Below are positions 41,513 to 52,214 of a stretch of DNA of 64,000 bases, piece after piece. The stretch's first letter is position 1; every line of letters starts with the position of its first letter. Source of the DNA: Pelagimonas phthalicica (GTDB lineage Bacteria > Pseudomonadota > Alphaproteobacteria > Rhodobacterales > Rhodobacteraceae); assembly GCF_004364805.1 (NCBI RefSeq), contig NZ_SOAP01000004.1, positions 62,001 through 126,000 of the forward strand, read 5' to 3'. Below the pieces are notes generated by a model. It worked only from the letters and a program-made list of their open reading frames with translations, had not been told where the DNA came from and searched no databases. The translations under genes and the position numbers were made by a program.

Positions 41513-42346
41513 CTAACCGCCCTTGGAAACCAGCCAATCCAGCGCAGGGGTCGGCAAGAGCCGTTTAGCGGCCCCCATGAGGTAGGTCGCCTTGGTGATG
41601 TAGTATCTGGGGCGGGGACGGTCGCTTTCCAGTGCGTGGATCAGTTTTGCCGTGACCGCCGAGGGCGGCAATTCAAACGTGTCAGGGCCGCTATCCTCAT
41701 ACAGCCGCTTCATCAGGCGGGCCTCGTAATCCTTGGCGCGGGGCGAGGATTTCCAGTCAATCCAACGTTCAAAATGCGGGATGGCATTCTCGCGGATCTT
41801 GGAGGTGACCGGCCCGGTGTTTAGCGTGACCACATGAATGGGCGTGTCGCGCATTTCGATGCGCAATGTGTCGGTCAGCCCTTCGGTGGCGAATTTTGTC
41901 GCATTATAGGCCGCGCGCCACGGGGCGGTGACCAGCCCCAGAACCGAAGAATGATTGACAATCCGCCCATGCCCTTGCGCCCGCATCACCGGGATCACCC
42001 GGCAGGTCAGGTCATGCCAGCCAAAGACATTGGCCTCAAAAATCGCGCGCAACGCGTCGACCGGCAGATCCTCGACCGCGCCCGGAGTGGCATGAGCGCC
42101 GTTGTTGAACAGCGCATCCAAAGTCCCATCGGTGGCCTCCAATGTTTCCGCCAATCCCGCCTCAATCGTCGCAGGATCTGTGTAATCAATGCGCGGAGAC
42201 TCAAACCCCTCATCGCGCAGGCGTTGGCAGTCTGCCTCTTGCCGACAAGACGCAAAAACCCGCCAGCCGCGATCACGCAACCCGTGCACCGCATCGTAAC
42301 CAATCCCCGAGGAACTGCCCGTTACCAAAATGCTTTTCCCTGCCAT
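41513..42346 (-). CDS. short-chain dehydrogenase/reductase
   Basis: 277 residues from the ATG at 42346 (MAGKSILVTG); ATG at 42364 is also possible. The nucleotide-binding GSSSGIG, NNGA, active-site Ser (NHSSVLG) and YNATK are all in place for a classical SDR of about 280 residues. The ADP-binding region FASCRQEADC suggests NADP preference. Substrate unknown; the C-terminus looks like the long-chain retinol/steroid-type SDRs. It is co-directional with the SH3 gene upstream, but a terminator separates them. Confidence 0.85.
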   Translation of the reverse strand: MAGKSILVTGSSSGIGYDAVHGLRDRGWRVFASCRQEADCQRLRDEGFESPRIDYTDPATIEAGLAETLEATDGTLDALFNNGAHATPGAVEDLPVDALRAIFEANVFGWHDLTCRVIPVMRAQGHGRIVNHSSVLGLVTAPWRAAYNATKFATEGLTDTLRIEMRDTPIHVVTLNTGPVTSKIRENAIPHFERWIDWKSSPRAKDYEARLMKRLYEDSGPDTFELPPSAVTAKLIHALESDRPRPRYYITKATYLMGAAKRLLPTPALDWLVSKGG

Positions 42347-42401
42347 GCGCCCTGCCCTTTTCATATGTTTCGCGCCAACTCCCTTTAACATAGGTCCCAT
42401 A

Positions 42402-42435
42402 AACAAAAAACGCGCGAGGATCACTCGCGCGTTCT
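42402..42435 (-). terminator. terminator after the SH3-domain gene
   Basis: Perfect 10-bp stem AACGCGCGAG / CTCGCGCGTT, 5-base loop, then TTTTTTG on the minus strand. Confidence 0.85.
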
Positions 42436-42459
42436 TGTCCCCGTGCCTAAGGGATACGG

Positions 42460-43011
42460 TCAGTTGACCGCTTTGAGGAAACTTTCCGACATCCAACCGA
42501 TGTCATTGCCGTCCAGCGCGCGCAGCTTAACCCAGCCGTCACCTTCGCTTTCAAGAATTTCAACTTCTTCACCGCGCAGCAGCTGTGTCACAACGTCAAA
42601 ACCAGTGCCGGGACCGCCACGCAGATTAACCCGCGAACCAGTGACTTGGCGATAATCGACTTTGGGCGCGGCCAGTTCGATCACCGCATCTGTTTGAACG
42701 ATTGGGTTGTCCAAAGCTGCCACTTGCTCTTGTGCAGGGGCAATCACAGGGGCTTGCTCAACAACGACCGAGGCCGCGATCACTTGTTCCAGTTTCGGAG
42801 GAGTTAGACCGGTCAGAGGTGCCGATGTCGTATCAGCACGCGCCACGCGTTCCACAACGGGTTTGATCGGGGTTTCGCGTTCTGTTTGCACAACAGGGGC
42901 TGCGGCCAGCAAGGTCACACCATTCTGGCCCGGCTGAAAATCAGCACCGCCAGACATTTCAAACCATGCCCAACCAAGTACACCAAACGTCAAAAGAATG
43001 ACTTTCGTCAT
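42460..43011 (-). CDS. exported or membrane-anchored bacterial SH3-domain protein
   Basis: 183 residues. A hydrophobic N-terminus ([16 protein letters not shown]) works as a signal or anchor. A Pro/Val/Ala-rich linker (about 35-115) then leads to one SH3b domain ([45 protein letters not shown]). SH3b domains bind peptidoglycan peptides or metal. It is divergent from parC, with about 170 bases between. Confidence 0.82.
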   Translation of the reverse strand: MTKVILLTFGVLGWAWFEMSGGADFQPGQNGVTLLAAAPVVQTERETPIKPVVERVARADTTSAPLTGLTPPKLEQVIAASVVVEQAPVIAPAQEQVAALDNPIVQTDAVIELAAPKVDYRQVTGSRVNLRGGPGTGFDVVTQLLRGEEVEILESEGDGWVKLRALDGNDIGWMSESFLKAVN

Positions 43012-43153
43012 GCCTTACCCCCCAAAAGATTACCCCACGCGAATGTTGCAGCAGCATCGGCAACATTACGCTCACTATACATGATTCCCCCCACTCGAGA
43101 GAAGGGAAATTCCGAGAATTTTTCCCGCCCTTTACTCAAGCCTGCGCTTTACC

Positions 43154-43176
43154 CCCCCGAAACTCGGCTGTATCAC
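43154..43176 (+). promoter_or_regulatory. predicted parC promoter placing transcription start at the ATG
   Basis: The -10-like TATCAC (43171-43176) is preceded, after 17 bases, by a TTTACC -35 that starts at about 43148. The A of the parC ATG is 7 bases downstream of the -10, where transcription would start. No ribosome-binding site is visible. Confidence 0.38.
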
Positions 43177-43182
43177 CCATCT

Positions 43183-45612
43183 ATGGCTATGGATGATGAT
43201 CTTTCCGATCCCGATATGACTTCACGTCACCTTTCTGAACCCCTGCGGCGGGCCATTGGTGAACGCTATCTGACTTACGCGCTGTCGACGATCATGCACC
43301 GGGCATTGCCCGATGCGCGTGACGGGTTGAAGCCGGTGCATCGGCGTATTCTTTACGCGATGCGGCGATTGCGCCTGTCCTCTTCGGGCGGCTTTTTGAA
43401 ATCCGCCAAGATCAGCGGCGACACGATGGGGGATTTCCACCCGCATGGGGATGCGGCGATCTATGATGCCATGGCCCGTCTAGCGCAGGATTTCACCATC
43501 CGTTACCCGCTGGTCGACGGTCAGGGCAACTTTGGCAATATCGACGGCGATAACCCGGCGGCCTCGCGCTATACCGAGGCGCGCATGACCATCATGTCCG
43601 AGGCCCTGCTTGAGGGGCTCGACGAAAACTCGGTCGACTTTCGCCCCAACTATGATGGCCGCCTGGAAGAGCCCAGCGTTCTGCCCGCCTCGTACCCCAA
43701 CCTGCTGGCCAATGGGTCGAGCGGGATTGCGGTGGGCATGGCGACGAACATTCCACCGCACAACATTGGCGAGTTGATCAATGCCTGCCTGCATCTGATC
43801 AAATCCCCCAATGCTGTGGACGACACACTGCTGCAATACGTCCCCGGCCCGGATTTCCCAACCGGCGGCGTCATTGTCGAACCGCCAGAGAATATCGCCA
43901 CCGCCTATCGCACCGGCCGCGGGTCCATCCGGCTGCGTGCCCGGTGGAGCGTCGAGGATCTGGGCCGCGGCCAATGGCAGGCCGTGGTCAGCGAAATCCC
44001 CTATCAGGTGCAGAAATCCAAACTGGTTGAGCGCATCGCCGAGCTGATCCAGACCAAAAAGATCCCGATTCTCGCCGATGTGCGCGATGAATCCGCCGAT
44101 GACATCCGCCTGATCCTTGAACCGAAATCCAAGAATGTTGACCCCGACATTCTGATGAACACCCTGTTCAAGAACTCTGATCTGGAAACGCGGTTCTCGC
44201 TCAATATGAACGTGCTGATTGACGGGGTTACGCCCAAGGTCTGCTCGCTCAAAGAAGTGCTGCGCGCGTTCCTGGATTTCCGCCGCGAGGTCCTGATCCG
44301 CCGCGCCCGTCATCGCATGGCCAAGATCGATAACCGGCTTGAGGTGCTTGAGGGTTTGATCATCGCCTTCCTCAATCTCGACCGCGTGATCGACATTATC
44401 CGCTACGATGACGACCCCAAAGCGGCCTTGATGTACGAGGATTGGTCGCGCGACCATCAAGCTGGCATTCCCCGCGCCATGGATGAAAGCGACTATGTCT
44501 CGCCCCTGGCTGGGGTCGACGTCAAATCCCTGACGCTTAAGGAAGATCCCGAAGCCATTGCGCGCGGTGTTCTCGCCGATGATGGCACCGATGCCAAAAT
44601 CCCGTCGCGCTTTGATGGCCGCTCCGAAGGGCTGTCAGATGTTCAGGCCGAGGCCATCCTCAACATGCGCCTGCGCAGTTTGCGCCGCCTTGAAGAGCTG
44701 GAACTGGTCAATGAACGCGACCGCTTGATGGAAGAGCGCGCCGGGCTTGAAGATCTGCTGGAAAGCGACGACCTGCAGTGGAAATCCATCACCGAAGAGC
44801 TGCGCGAAGTGCGCAAAAAATTCGCCAAGGATCATCCGCGCGGTGGCCGTCTGACCACCTTTGCCGAGGCCGGCGAAGCCGAGGATGTGCCGATTGAGGC
44901 CATGATCGAACGCGAACCGATCACGGTCGTCTGCTCGCAAATGGGTTGGATCAGGGCAATGACCGGCCATATCGACCTGAACCGCGAACTCAAGTTCAAG
45001 GATGGCGACGGTCCGCGCTTTATCTTCCATGCGGAAACCACCGACCGCCTGCTGGTCTTTGGCAGCAATGGTCGTTTCTACACCCTGTCCGCCGCCAACC
45101 TGCCCGGCGGGCGCGGCATGGGCGAACCTTTGCGTCTGATGGTCGATCTGCCCAATGAGGCCGAGATCGTCGATATCTTCATCCACAAACCCGACCGCAA
45201 ATTGCTGGTGGCCTCAACCGCCGGTGACGGGTTTATCGTGCCTGAAAACGATGTGATCGCGCAGACCAAGAACGGCAAGCAGGTTCTGAACGTCAAAGAT
45301 CCGGTACGTGCCAAGCTGTGCAAACCGGTCGATGGTGATTCCGTTGCGGTTGTTGGCGAAAACCGCAAGGTTCTGATCTTTGGTGTGGATGAACTGCCAG
45401 AAATGGGCCGTGGCAAGGGCGTGCGTTTGCAGAAATACAAGGATGGCGGGCTGTCTGATGCGCGTACCTTTACCTTGGCAGATGGCCTCAGCTGGCTAGA
45501 CCCCGCCGGTCGCACCCGGACCGAGCTGGAACTGGCCGAATGGCAGGGCAAGCGCGCAGGCACCGGGCGCATGGCCCCCCGTGGGTTCCCACGCGACAAC
45601 ACATTCACCTAA
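43183..45612 (+). CDS. parC: DNA topoisomerase IV subunit A
   Basis: 809 residues from the ATG at 43183. [36 protein letters not shown] and the active-site region [10 protein letters not shown] (catalytic Tyr) fit the GyrA/ParC family. The length, the [16 protein letters not shown] variant and the short C-terminal domain without the GyrA box (QRRGGKG) indicate ParC. With ParE it decatenates replicated chromosomes. No gene for ParE is in the window. There is no Shine-Dalgarno sequence before the ATG, so a leaderless transcript is possible. Confidence 0.94.
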   Translation: MAMDDDLSDPDMTSRHLSEPLRRAIGERYLTYALSTIMHRALPDARDGLKPVHRRILYAMRRLRLSSSGGFLKSAKISGDTMGDFHPHGDAAIYDAMARLAQDFTIRYPLVDGQGNFGNIDGDNPAASRYTEARMTIMSEALLEGLDENSVDFRPNYDGRLEEPSVLPASYPNLLANGSSGIAVGMATNIPPHNIGELINACLHLIKSPNAVDDTLLQYVPGPDFPTGGVIVEPPENIATAYRTGRGSIRLRARWSVEDLGRGQWQAVVSEIPYQVQKSKLVERIAELIQTKKIPILADVRDESADDIRLILEPKSKNVDPDILMNTLFKNSDLETRFSLNMNVLIDGVTPKVCSLKEVLRAFLDFRREVLIRRARHRMAKIDNRLEVLEGLIIAFLNLDRVIDIIRYDDDPKAALMYEDWSRDHQAGIPRAMDESDYVSPLAGVDVKSLTLKEDPEAIARGVLADDGTDAKIPSRFDGRSEGLSDVQAEAILNMRLRSLRRLEELELVNERDRLMEERAGLEDLLESDDLQWKSITEELREVRKKFAKDHPRGGRLTTFAEAGEAEDVPIEAMIEREPITVVCSQMGWIRAMTGHIDLNRELKFKDGDGPRFIFHAETTDRLLVFGSNGRFYTLSAANLPGGRGMGEPLRLMVDLPNEAEIVDIFIHKPDRKLLVASTAGDGFIVPENDVIAQTKNGKQVLNVKDPVRAKLCKPVDGDSVAVVGENRKVLIFGVDELPEMGRGKGVRLQKYKDGGLSDARTFTLADGLSWLDPAGRTRTELELAEWQGKRAGTGRMAPRGFPRDNTFT

Positions 45613-45617
45613 CCCCA

Positions 45618-45649
45618 AACCCCGGCCAATGCGCCGGGGGTTTTCTTTT
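45618..45649 (+). terminator. parC terminator
   Basis: CCCCGGC / GCCGGGG stem with a 6-base loop and GTTTTCTTTT, 8 bases after the parC stop. Confidence 0.85.
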
Positions 45650-45754
45650 GAAAACAATGATTTTCAATCCACCTATGTAATTCCTGACTTTACGAAACCA
45701 TTCCCGCGACTATGGTGGCCGCACAATTATAACGTGCGACAGTAAGGTTTCCTA

Positions 45755-46966
45755 ATGAACACACATTCTTCTGCGCCCCTCAGCTATCACGGCGAAAAGG
45801 GCCCTCTTTTCTCACTCGCTTTCAAAACCGCCCTTTTGACCCTGATCACATTGGGCATTTACCGTTTTTGGCAAAAAACACGTATCCGTAAATATATCTG
45901 GTCTTCGATCGATATGGGCGGGGATCGGTTGGAATATACCGGCACCGGCCTGGAAAAGCTGCTTGGCTTTTTCATCGCCGTCCTCTTTCTCGCCGTCTAC
46001 CTAGGCGCGATTCAAATGGGCCTGTTCTATTTCGGCTTTAGCATGATGGTTGACCCGCAAACCGCCAGCTATGAGGAAATGATCGGCTATTTGATTGCCA
46101 TCTACGCCTCATTCTTTGCGGTTCTGCCTTTCCTGCTTTTTGCAGTCTACCGCGCGCGTCGCTACAAAATGGCCCGCACCCGTTTTCGCGGTATCCGCTT
46201 TGGCATGGATAACGGCGCCTGGGGCTATGTTGGCCGCGCGCTGCTCTATTGGCTGCTGTCGATCCTGACGCTGTTCATCCTTTCACCTCTGGCCATGTTC
46301 AAACTGGAAAAATACATGGCCGATCGCAGCTATTATGGCAGCGGTCGCATTGAACAGGGTGGCAAATGGACTGCGCTTTATAAATATGCCCTGCATATGT
46401 TCATCGGGATTGTCCTGCTTGCTGGCGGTGCCGGTGCCGGTGCAGCCCTTCAAAACGAAGCTTTGATGATAATCGGTATGGTTGTCGGCTATATCTGGTT
46501 CTTTGTTGGCATCACCTATTTCCAGATCCGCAGCTTTGCCTATCTGATGGAAAACAAGACCCTGAACGGCGAGATTGGCTTTACCTGCGAACCGAAAACC
46601 GGAACCGTGATCAAGCACTACATTGTTGGTGGCCTGATCGTTGGTCTGATTATCGGTGTCATCGCCGCCATTCTGGGCGCGGGTGTGTCGATCATTGCAG
46701 GGGCAATGCTGTCTGGTGGCAATGTTGACCCGATGATGTTCACCATCTTGCCGATCATCATAGGTGTGGTGATCTACCTGCCGCTTCTGGTTCTGGCACA
46801 GGCTCTGGCTCTGGTCTTTATCACCCAGCCCATCATCGCGCATATCGTGGAAACGACCGCCGTCACCAATGCCGATGCGCTGAACCGCATCACCCAGCGC
46901 GAAACCGAGCGCGGCGTTGATGCCGACGGGTTTGCCGATGCTCTGGATGTCGGAGGCGCGATCTAA
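45755..46966 (+). CDS. DUF898 (YjgN-type) membrane protein
   Basis: 403 residues. The N-terminus SYHGEKGPLFSLAFKTALLT and LITLGIYRFWQKTRIRKYIW is the DUF898 signature (GLFxI..xxxLTLGIY.FW.KTR). About eight hydrophobic helices follow. Its stop overlaps the start of a membrane M48 protease gene (TAATG), so the two are coupled and may act together in membrane or envelope quality control. The biochemical role of DUF898 is unknown. Confidence 0.85.
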   Translation: MNTHSSAPLSYHGEKGPLFSLAFKTALLTLITLGIYRFWQKTRIRKYIWSSIDMGGDRLEYTGTGLEKLLGFFIAVLFLAVYLGAIQMGLFYFGFSMMVDPQTASYEEMIGYLIAIYASFFAVLPFLLFAVYRARRYKMARTRFRGIRFGMDNGAWGYVGRALLYWLLSILTLFILSPLAMFKLEKYMADRSYYGSGRIEQGGKWTALYKYALHMFIGIVLLAGGAGAGAALQNEALMIIGMVVGYIWFFVGITYFQIRSFAYLMENKTLNGEIGFTCEPKTGTVIKHYIVGGLIVGLIIGVIAAILGAGVSIIAGAMLSGGNVDPMMFTILPIIIGVVIYLPLLVLAQALALVFITQPIIAHIVETTAVTNADALNRITQRETERGVDADGFADALDVGGAI

Positions 46967-48096
46967 TGTTGCCCTTTCAGGCACATTTTTACGATGGTCT
47001 CACAGCGGGGCGGCATGATGTTCATGTCGCCCTGAACTCTGACCGCGTCCATCTGGACATTTCGGGCGACACCCTGTCGCCCGCGCTACATTGGCCCCTG
47101 CAGGATTTGCGCGCGCTCAAAGGCAGCGCAGACCGAGACGGCCTGACCCTGACCCGCGTGGCCGAAACCGATGACGAAGCCCCGCGTGACCCGGCCCGTC
47201 TGGTCATCACTGATCCAGCCGCCATCGACTGGTTCCACAAAACCCGCCCTTCGCTTTTCAAAACCGATCTGCGCAGCGGGACATTCCGCAAGATCGCCAC
47301 CTATGCGGGGGCTGCCGTGGTCGCCGTGCTGATGATGTTGTTTGTCATCCTGCCCGCCCTGGCCAACAGCCTTGCCAAAATCCTGCCTATCGAGCGTGAA
47401 ATTGCCTTTGGCCGCCATGTCACCGCGCAAATGGAGCGTTTCATGGGCGCGTCCGAACTGGGTGGGCTGCGCTGCTCATCCCCCGAAGGTGACGCTGCCA
47501 TCGCCAAGATGCTGACGCGCCTCACTGAAAACCACGACATGCATTACGATGTCGAAATTCACGTGTTCGATCACCCAATGCTCAACGCCTTTGCCGCCCC
47601 GGGCGGTCAGGTTGTGATGATGCGCGGTTTGATCGAAGAAGCCGAACGCGCCGAAGAGGTGGCCGGTGTGCTGGCCCATGAAATTGCCCATGTCGAGAAT
47701 CGCGATGCCACGCGCCATGCTCTGCGCGCGACCGGGTCTGCCGGTTTGCTGACCATGTTGATTGGCGATTTCACCGGTGCCGCGGCCATCGCGCTGATCG
47801 GTGAACACATGCTATCCGCGTCTTACACGCGCGAGGCCGAAGGGATCGCCGATGAATTCGCGCTGGAAATGCTGGCCAATGCCGATGTCGACAGCAACGG
47901 ATTTGCCCGCTTTTTCGACGAGCTGGGCGAGCACACGCATGGCGTGGAAATTCCCAGCTATTTGTCCACCCATCCGGCCACCGGGGATCGCGCCGACAAG
48001 GCCCGCGCCTTTGCCGCGCAACAATCTGACACCAGACCGATTCTAAATGAAACGGAATGGCAGGCCATGCGTTCGATCTGCGACAAATCTGACTGA
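46966..48096 (+). CDS. membrane-anchored M48-family metalloprotease
   Basis: 376 residues. After a soluble N-terminal part of about 110 residues, one membrane helix (AGAAVVAVLMMLFVILPALA) leads to a protease domain with zinc motif HEIAHVENRD and the distal Glu in YTREAEGIADEF. A late STHPATGDR matches the BepA/LoiP-like pattern. It probably faces the periplasm. Coupled to the DUF898 gene. Confidence 0.88.
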   Translation: MLPFQAHFYDGLTAGRHDVHVALNSDRVHLDISGDTLSPALHWPLQDLRALKGSADRDGLTLTRVAETDDEAPRDPARLVITDPAAIDWFHKTRPSLFKTDLRSGTFRKIATYAGAAVVAVLMMLFVILPALANSLAKILPIEREIAFGRHVTAQMERFMGASELGGLRCSSPEGDAAIAKMLTRLTENHDMHYDVEIHVFDHPMLNAFAAPGGQVVMMRGLIEEAERAEEVAGVLAHEIAHVENRDATRHALRATGSAGLLTMLIGDFTGAAAIALIGEHMLSASYTREAEGIADEFALEMLANADVDSNGFARFFDELGEHTHGVEIPSYLSTHPATGDRADKARAFAAQQSDTRPILNETEWQAMRSICDKSD

Positions 48097-48284
48097 AACC
48101 CAACTTGACCTTACGAAACCTTACAAAAGGTCAGCAAAACTGGCATTTCCGACAAAACGCGACGTCTGTTGGCGATAACGTGACGATTTTGCTCTGTTTC
48201 ACCGGCACATCGCACGCTATCACCCATCAAGAAGTCTGACGCGCGGGGATTCCCTCGCGCAATCGTTTCGAAGGAGAGGACGCG

Positions 48285-49043
48285 ATGAAGGTATTGGTGC
48301 CTGTCAAACGCGTGATCGACTACAACGTTAAGGTTCGTGTCAAAGCGGACGGAACGGGTGTTGATCTCGCCAATGTGAAGATGTCGATGAACCCATTCGA
48401 CGAGATTGCCGTCGAAGAGGCCATTCGTCTGAAAGAAGCTGGCAAAGCTGACGAAGTTGTGGCTGTGTCCATCGGCGTCAAGCAGGCTCAGGAAACCCTG
48501 CGCACCGCTCTGGCGATGGGTGCTGACCGCGCGATCCTGGTTGTGGCTGCAGATGACGTTCACACCGATATCGAACCTCTGGCCGTTGCCAAGATCCTGG
48601 CGAAAGTCGTCGAAGAAGAGCAGCCCGGCTTGGTTCTGGCGGGCAAGCAAGCCATCGACAACGATATGAACGCCACCGGTCAGATGCTGAGCGCGCTGCT
48701 GGGTTGGTCCCAGGGCACTTTTGCCTCTGAGATCGACATTGACGGTGACAGCGCCAAAGTGACCCGCGAAGTTGACGGCGGTTTGCAGACCATCGAAGTC
48801 AAGATGCCTGCCATCGTGACCGTTGACCTGCGCCTGAACGAGCCGCGCTATGCCTCGCTGCCCAACATCATGAAGGCCAAGAAAAAGCCGCTGGATGAAA
48901 AGACCGCTGCCGATTACGGCGTCGATGTCACCCCGCGTCTGGAAATCGTCAAAACCGAAGAGCCCGCCGCACGTGCAGCAGGTATCATGGTTGGCTCGGT
49001 CGACGAGCTGGTAGAGAAACTCAAAGAAGCGGGGGCTGTGTAA
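48285..49043 (+). CDS. etfB: electron transfer flavoprotein beta subunit
   Basis: 252 residues. [40 protein letters not shown] and the adenine-nucleotide-binding [17 protein letters not shown] are typical. EtfB binds AMP and, with EtfA, shuttles electrons from acyl-CoA and other dehydrogenases to ETF:quinone oxidoreductase. GAAGGAGAGG precedes the ATG. The stop overlaps the etfA start. Confidence 0.96.
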   Translation: MKVLVPVKRVIDYNVKVRVKADGTGVDLANVKMSMNPFDEIAVEEAIRLKEAGKADEVVAVSIGVKQAQETLRTALAMGADRAILVVAADDVHTDIEPLAVAKILAKVVEEEQPGLVLAGKQAIDNDMNATGQMLSALLGWSQGTFASEIDIDGDSAKVTREVDGGLQTIEVKMPAIVTVDLRLNEPRYASLPNIMKAKKKPLDEKTAADYGVDVTPRLEIVKTEEPAARAAGIMVGSVDELVEKLKEAGAV

Positions 49044-49969
49044 TGGCTGTACTTCTTCTTGCCGAAGTCACCAATGGCGAACTGGCGCTGGACGCCACCG
49101 CCAAAGCTGTCACCGCCGCCAAGGCGCTGGGTGATGTGACCGTTCTGGCCGCTGGTGCCTCTGCTGCGGCAGCAGGCGAAGCCGCTACGAAAATCGACGG
49201 TGTTGCCAAGGTTCTGGTCGCCGAAGACGCAACCCTGGGCCACCGCCTGGCGGAGCCAACCGCGGCGCTGATCGCTGGTCTGGCTGGCGACTATTCCCAC
49301 ATCGTTGCCCCGGCAACCACCGACGCCAAAAACGTCATGCCCCGCGTTGCGGCGCTGTTGGACGTGATGGTGATCTCGGACGCGACGGCCGTTGTTGACG
49401 CCGACACGTTCGAGCGTCCGATCTATGCAGGCAACGCCATGCAAACCGTCAAATCCTCGGATGCGAAAAAGGTCATCACCTTCCGCACCTCGACCTTTGA
49501 CGCGGCTGGCGAAGGCGGTTCTGCCTCTGTTGAGACCATCGGCGCAGCCGCTGATCCGGCTCTGTCGAGCTGGGTCGAAGACAAGGTTGCCGAATCCGAT
49601 CGCCCCGAGCTGACCTCGGCTGGCGTGGTTGTGTCCGGTGGTCGTGGCGTGGGTTCCGAAGAGGATTTTGCTCTGATCGAGAAGCTGGCCGACAAGCTGG
49701 GCGCAGCCGTTGGCGCATCCCGTGCGGCGGTTGACTCGGGCTATGCCCCAAACGACTGGCAGGTGGGTCAAACCGGTAAGGTTGTTGCTCCGGATCTTTA
49801 CGTTGCCGTTGGCATCTCCGGCGCGATTCAGCACCTGGCGGGTATGAAAGACTCCAAGGTCATCGTGGCGATCAACAAAGACGAAGAAGCGCCCATCTTC
49901 CAGGTTGCCGATTTCGGCCTGGTTGCGGACCTCTTTGACGCTGTGCCAGAGCTGACCGAAAAGCTGTAA
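49043..49969 (+). CDS. etfA: electron transfer flavoprotein alpha subunit
   Basis: 308 residues. The C-terminal FAD domain shows [40 protein letters not shown] and [20 protein letters not shown]. The pair etfB-etfA overlaps by one base and ends at a shared terminator. Confidence 0.96.
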   Translation: MAVLLLAEVTNGELALDATAKAVTAAKALGDVTVLAAGASAAAAGEAATKIDGVAKVLVAEDATLGHRLAEPTAALIAGLAGDYSHIVAPATTDAKNVMPRVAALLDVMVISDATAVVDADTFERPIYAGNAMQTVKSSDAKKVITFRTSTFDAAGEGGSASVETIGAAADPALSSWVEDKVAESDRPELTSAGVVVSGGRGVGSEEDFALIEKLADKLGAAVGASRAAVDSGYAPNDWQVGQTGKVVAPDLYVAVGISGAIQHLAGMKDSKVIVAINKDEEAPIFQVADFGLVADLFDAVPELTEKL

Positions 49970-49976
49970 GCACAAA

Positions 49977-50002
49977 GGTGGGGTGAAACCCCACCCTACC
50001 GC
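49977..50002. repeat. GGGTGGGGT palindromic repeat, copy 5 (inverted)
   Basis: GGTGGGGTGAAACCCCACCC followed by TACCGC directly after the etfA stop; same orientation as the copy at 11025. Confidence 0.75.
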
Positions 50003-50007
50003 ATTTC

Positions 50008-50039
50008 GAAAGGGCCCGCTTTTAGCGGGCCTTTTCTTT
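50008..50039 (+). terminator. terminator shared by etfBA and the convergent serine hydrolase gene
   Basis: GGGCCCGC / GCGGGCC stem, short loop, T-rich flanks on both strands (CTTTTCTTT on plus, TTTCG on minus). The stop of the minus-strand gene lies inside it. Confidence 0.72.
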
Positions 50040-51149
50040 GGTCAACTCGTACAGCGTTGAATGCAGCAGTTGCGGCTTGGTACCAAAACGCACGACAACC
50101 ATGTCCGCCTCGGGCAGCAGATAAACCATCTGCCCCCCATGCCCCATCATATAGGCAAATGGCCCGGACAGCGTTTCGCCGGTACGGTCCAGAATGTCAT
50201 GCCGGATTTGCCAGCCATAAGCCCCGCTTTGACGCAGCTTGGGCGGCAGATCGGGCAAAATCCACTCTCGCCACAGATCCTCTGGCAATAGCGGATTATC
50301 CGCCGTTCCATTGTTCAGTAAGAATCGTCCAACCCGCAGCCAATCAAGGGGCCGGGCATAGAGGCAGCAATAGGCCGACACCCGCCCCGAAGTCGGGTTC
50401 TCGCGCCAATAAGCCTCCGCAGCACCCGCCGGAGACCAGATGAGGCGCGACAGCAGAGCGTCCAACGGTTCGCCATACGCCGCCTCAACCGCCAGGCCCA
50501 GCAAGGCTGTGTTCACGCTTTGATAATGGAACTGCCCACGCAAGGTGGCATCAACCTCAATCTTGCCAAACAAGTCTTGCACACCAAAGGCATGTAACCG
50601 GGCGACAGGTGACAAGGGCGAGAACTGCGCATCATCCAGAGATTTGGCCAGATCCTCTTTGGGCGGCTCTCCGTACAAAACCAATCCGCTGGTCATGATC
50701 AGGGCTTCGCGCAAGGAAATATCCGGAGCCTCCGCCCCTAGGACCTGCCGCAATGGGGTGTCCAACCCGTCTATCTTACCATCGGCCACCGCACGCAGCG
50801 CCAACACACCGATCAGGGATTTCACCAGGGAATAGGAATTGAAGCGTGCCGCCCGGTCATGACCACCCAAATATGTTTCCCGCGCCAACTGCCCGCCTTG
50901 ATCCACCAAAAGCGCCAGACCAGCTGCCTCTTGTAACCGGAGCATCGCGGGTTGGGGGACATCCGCAGCCTTGTCGGGCTCCACAAACGGCCGGCCCGAA
51001 ACTGTTTTGAACGTACCCGGTGCAGGCCAATGCGCGTCTGGAAACCCCTCTTTGGCCAGTACAACAAGCTGCGGGGCCAGAAGAAAAACCAAAAGGGTGG
51101 CCGTGATCGCCACCCCAATTCCAGATATCAGCCAAATTTTCCAACGCAT
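50022..51149 (-). CDS. class C beta-lactamase-like serine hydrolase
   Basis: 375 residues. An N-terminal membrane anchor or signal (WLISGIGVAITATLLVFLLA) is followed by a beta-lactamase/DD-peptidase fold. The catalytic SxxK reads SLVK (in SYSLVKSLIG), the third motif is near GHGGQ. The expected YxN appears as HYQSVNTALLG, closer to esterase/amide-hydrolase members than to true beta-lactamases. Resistance is therefore unlikely. The gene converges on etfA. Confidence 0.8.
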   Translation of the reverse strand: MRWKIWLISGIGVAITATLLVFLLAPQLVVLAKEGFPDAHWPAPGTFKTVSGRPFVEPDKAADVPQPAMLRLQEAAGLALLVDQGGQLARETYLGGHDRAARFNSYSLVKSLIGVLALRAVADGKIDGLDTPLRQVLGAEAPDISLREALIMTSGLVLYGEPPKEDLAKSLDDAQFSPLSPVARLHAFGVQDLFGKIEVDATLRGQFHYQSVNTALLGLAVEAAYGEPLDALLSRLIWSPAGAAEAYWRENPTSGRVSAYCCLYARPLDWLRVGRFLLNNGTADNPLLPEDLWREWILPDLPPKLRQSGAYGWQIRHDILDRTGETLSGPFAYMMGHGGQMVYLLPEADMVVVRFGTKPQLLHSTLYELTKEKAR

Positions 51150-51214
51150 GTCACTGATCCAGACCCAATTGCCTGGTTCATCTGAGCATCCGCCGTCAAA
51201 CGGTCAAGGGCGCA

Positions 51215-52060
51215 TTATTGCTCCTCCTCCTCGCGATCTGTCAGGCGACGCAGCACGCGTTCCAACACATCGGCGGCTTCTTCATGCGCGTAGGGCCCCA
51301 TCAGCTCGGCGGCAGCGCAGGCGTCAAAATCGCTATAGACCATGCCCTTGGTCCCTTCCATCTGCGCGCTTTCCGAAGCCACGACCTCGGCCACCGCAGA
51401 AACGCGCGGGCGCAGGGTTTCGACCATCTGGCGAGTCACAAACAGCGGATCACCGTCCAACGGCGCGTCTGCACTGCTAGGGATCGCATGATCGGCAAAC
51501 CACAGCAAAACCACCTGCCCGCGCAGCAAGGTCAGGATATGCTTCATCCGGGCGACCCAGGCCATGCGCAGCTCTTCGATCACGATCTCATAGCGGTCTT
51601 GCGAAATTTCGGCCAGTTTCCCGAGCATGTGCCGGACAAAGTGGAACTCAGTGAAATCCACTTCGGGATAGAGGGATTCCAGCCGTTCTGAGGCGCGCAA
51701 AAACCGGTCATTGCGACGCGGATGCACAGAATAATAGCGATTGGACATGTTCTGCGCGCCCATGATCTGAATGACCTTTGCGACGCTGGAAATCGCCAGA
51801 TCCATCGAAGCCGGATCATTCAGGTACAGATCGACCCCGGCATTCACGACACCAAAATTCACGCACGCCACGGACATGCGTTTTTCAATCAGGGTCGGAA
51901 ACGGCGTTTCAATAAATCGCCCATATGTTTCCGTTCCGCCTAAGAATGCGAAATATTCCTTGTCCAACTGTTTGCGCGGTCCGCGAAACAGCACCCGTGA
52001 ACCGCCGTAGCGGCAAGGATAATATTCAAGGGCCCCATGGCCCCCGCCATGTACTGACAT
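51215..52060 (-). CDS. DUF6473 family protein
   Basis: 281 residues from the ATG at 52060, preceded by AAAGGTGGG; a GTG 21 bases earlier is the alternative. LEYYPCRYGGSRVLFRGPRK, FLGGTETYGRFIETPFPTLI and QIMGAQNMSNRYYSVHPRRN are the conserved blocks of this Rhodobacteraceae family. GGTET and NFGVVNAG recall SGNH-hydrolase-like active-site turns. Cellular role unknown; family members often occur in pairs with sulfotransferase-like genes, which is not the case here. Confidence 0.78.
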   Translation of the reverse strand: MSVHGGGHGALEYYPCRYGGSRVLFRGPRKQLDKEYFAFLGGTETYGRFIETPFPTLIEKRMSVACVNFGVVNAGVDLYLNDPASMDLAISSVAKVIQIMGAQNMSNRYYSVHPRRNDRFLRASERLESLYPEVDFTEFHFVRHMLGKLAEISQDRYEIVIEELRMAWVARMKHILTLLRGQVVLLWFADHAIPSSADAPLDGDPLFVTRQMVETLRPRVSAVAEVVASESAQMEGTKGMVYSDFDACAAAELMGPYAHEEAADVLERVLRRLTDREEEEQ

Positions 52061-52214
52061 AACACCCACCTTTTCTTTCACCCGGAGCTAAGATTCCCTG
52101 AAATCCGTTTCGAAATGGCTAAAGTGCAAATGCGTCTATAAGTTTAGAGACCGCCCCTTGCAGCCCGGTGCAACACAGGCCATTGTTCAGCCAGATTACG
52201 AAGGGGACGCTCCG

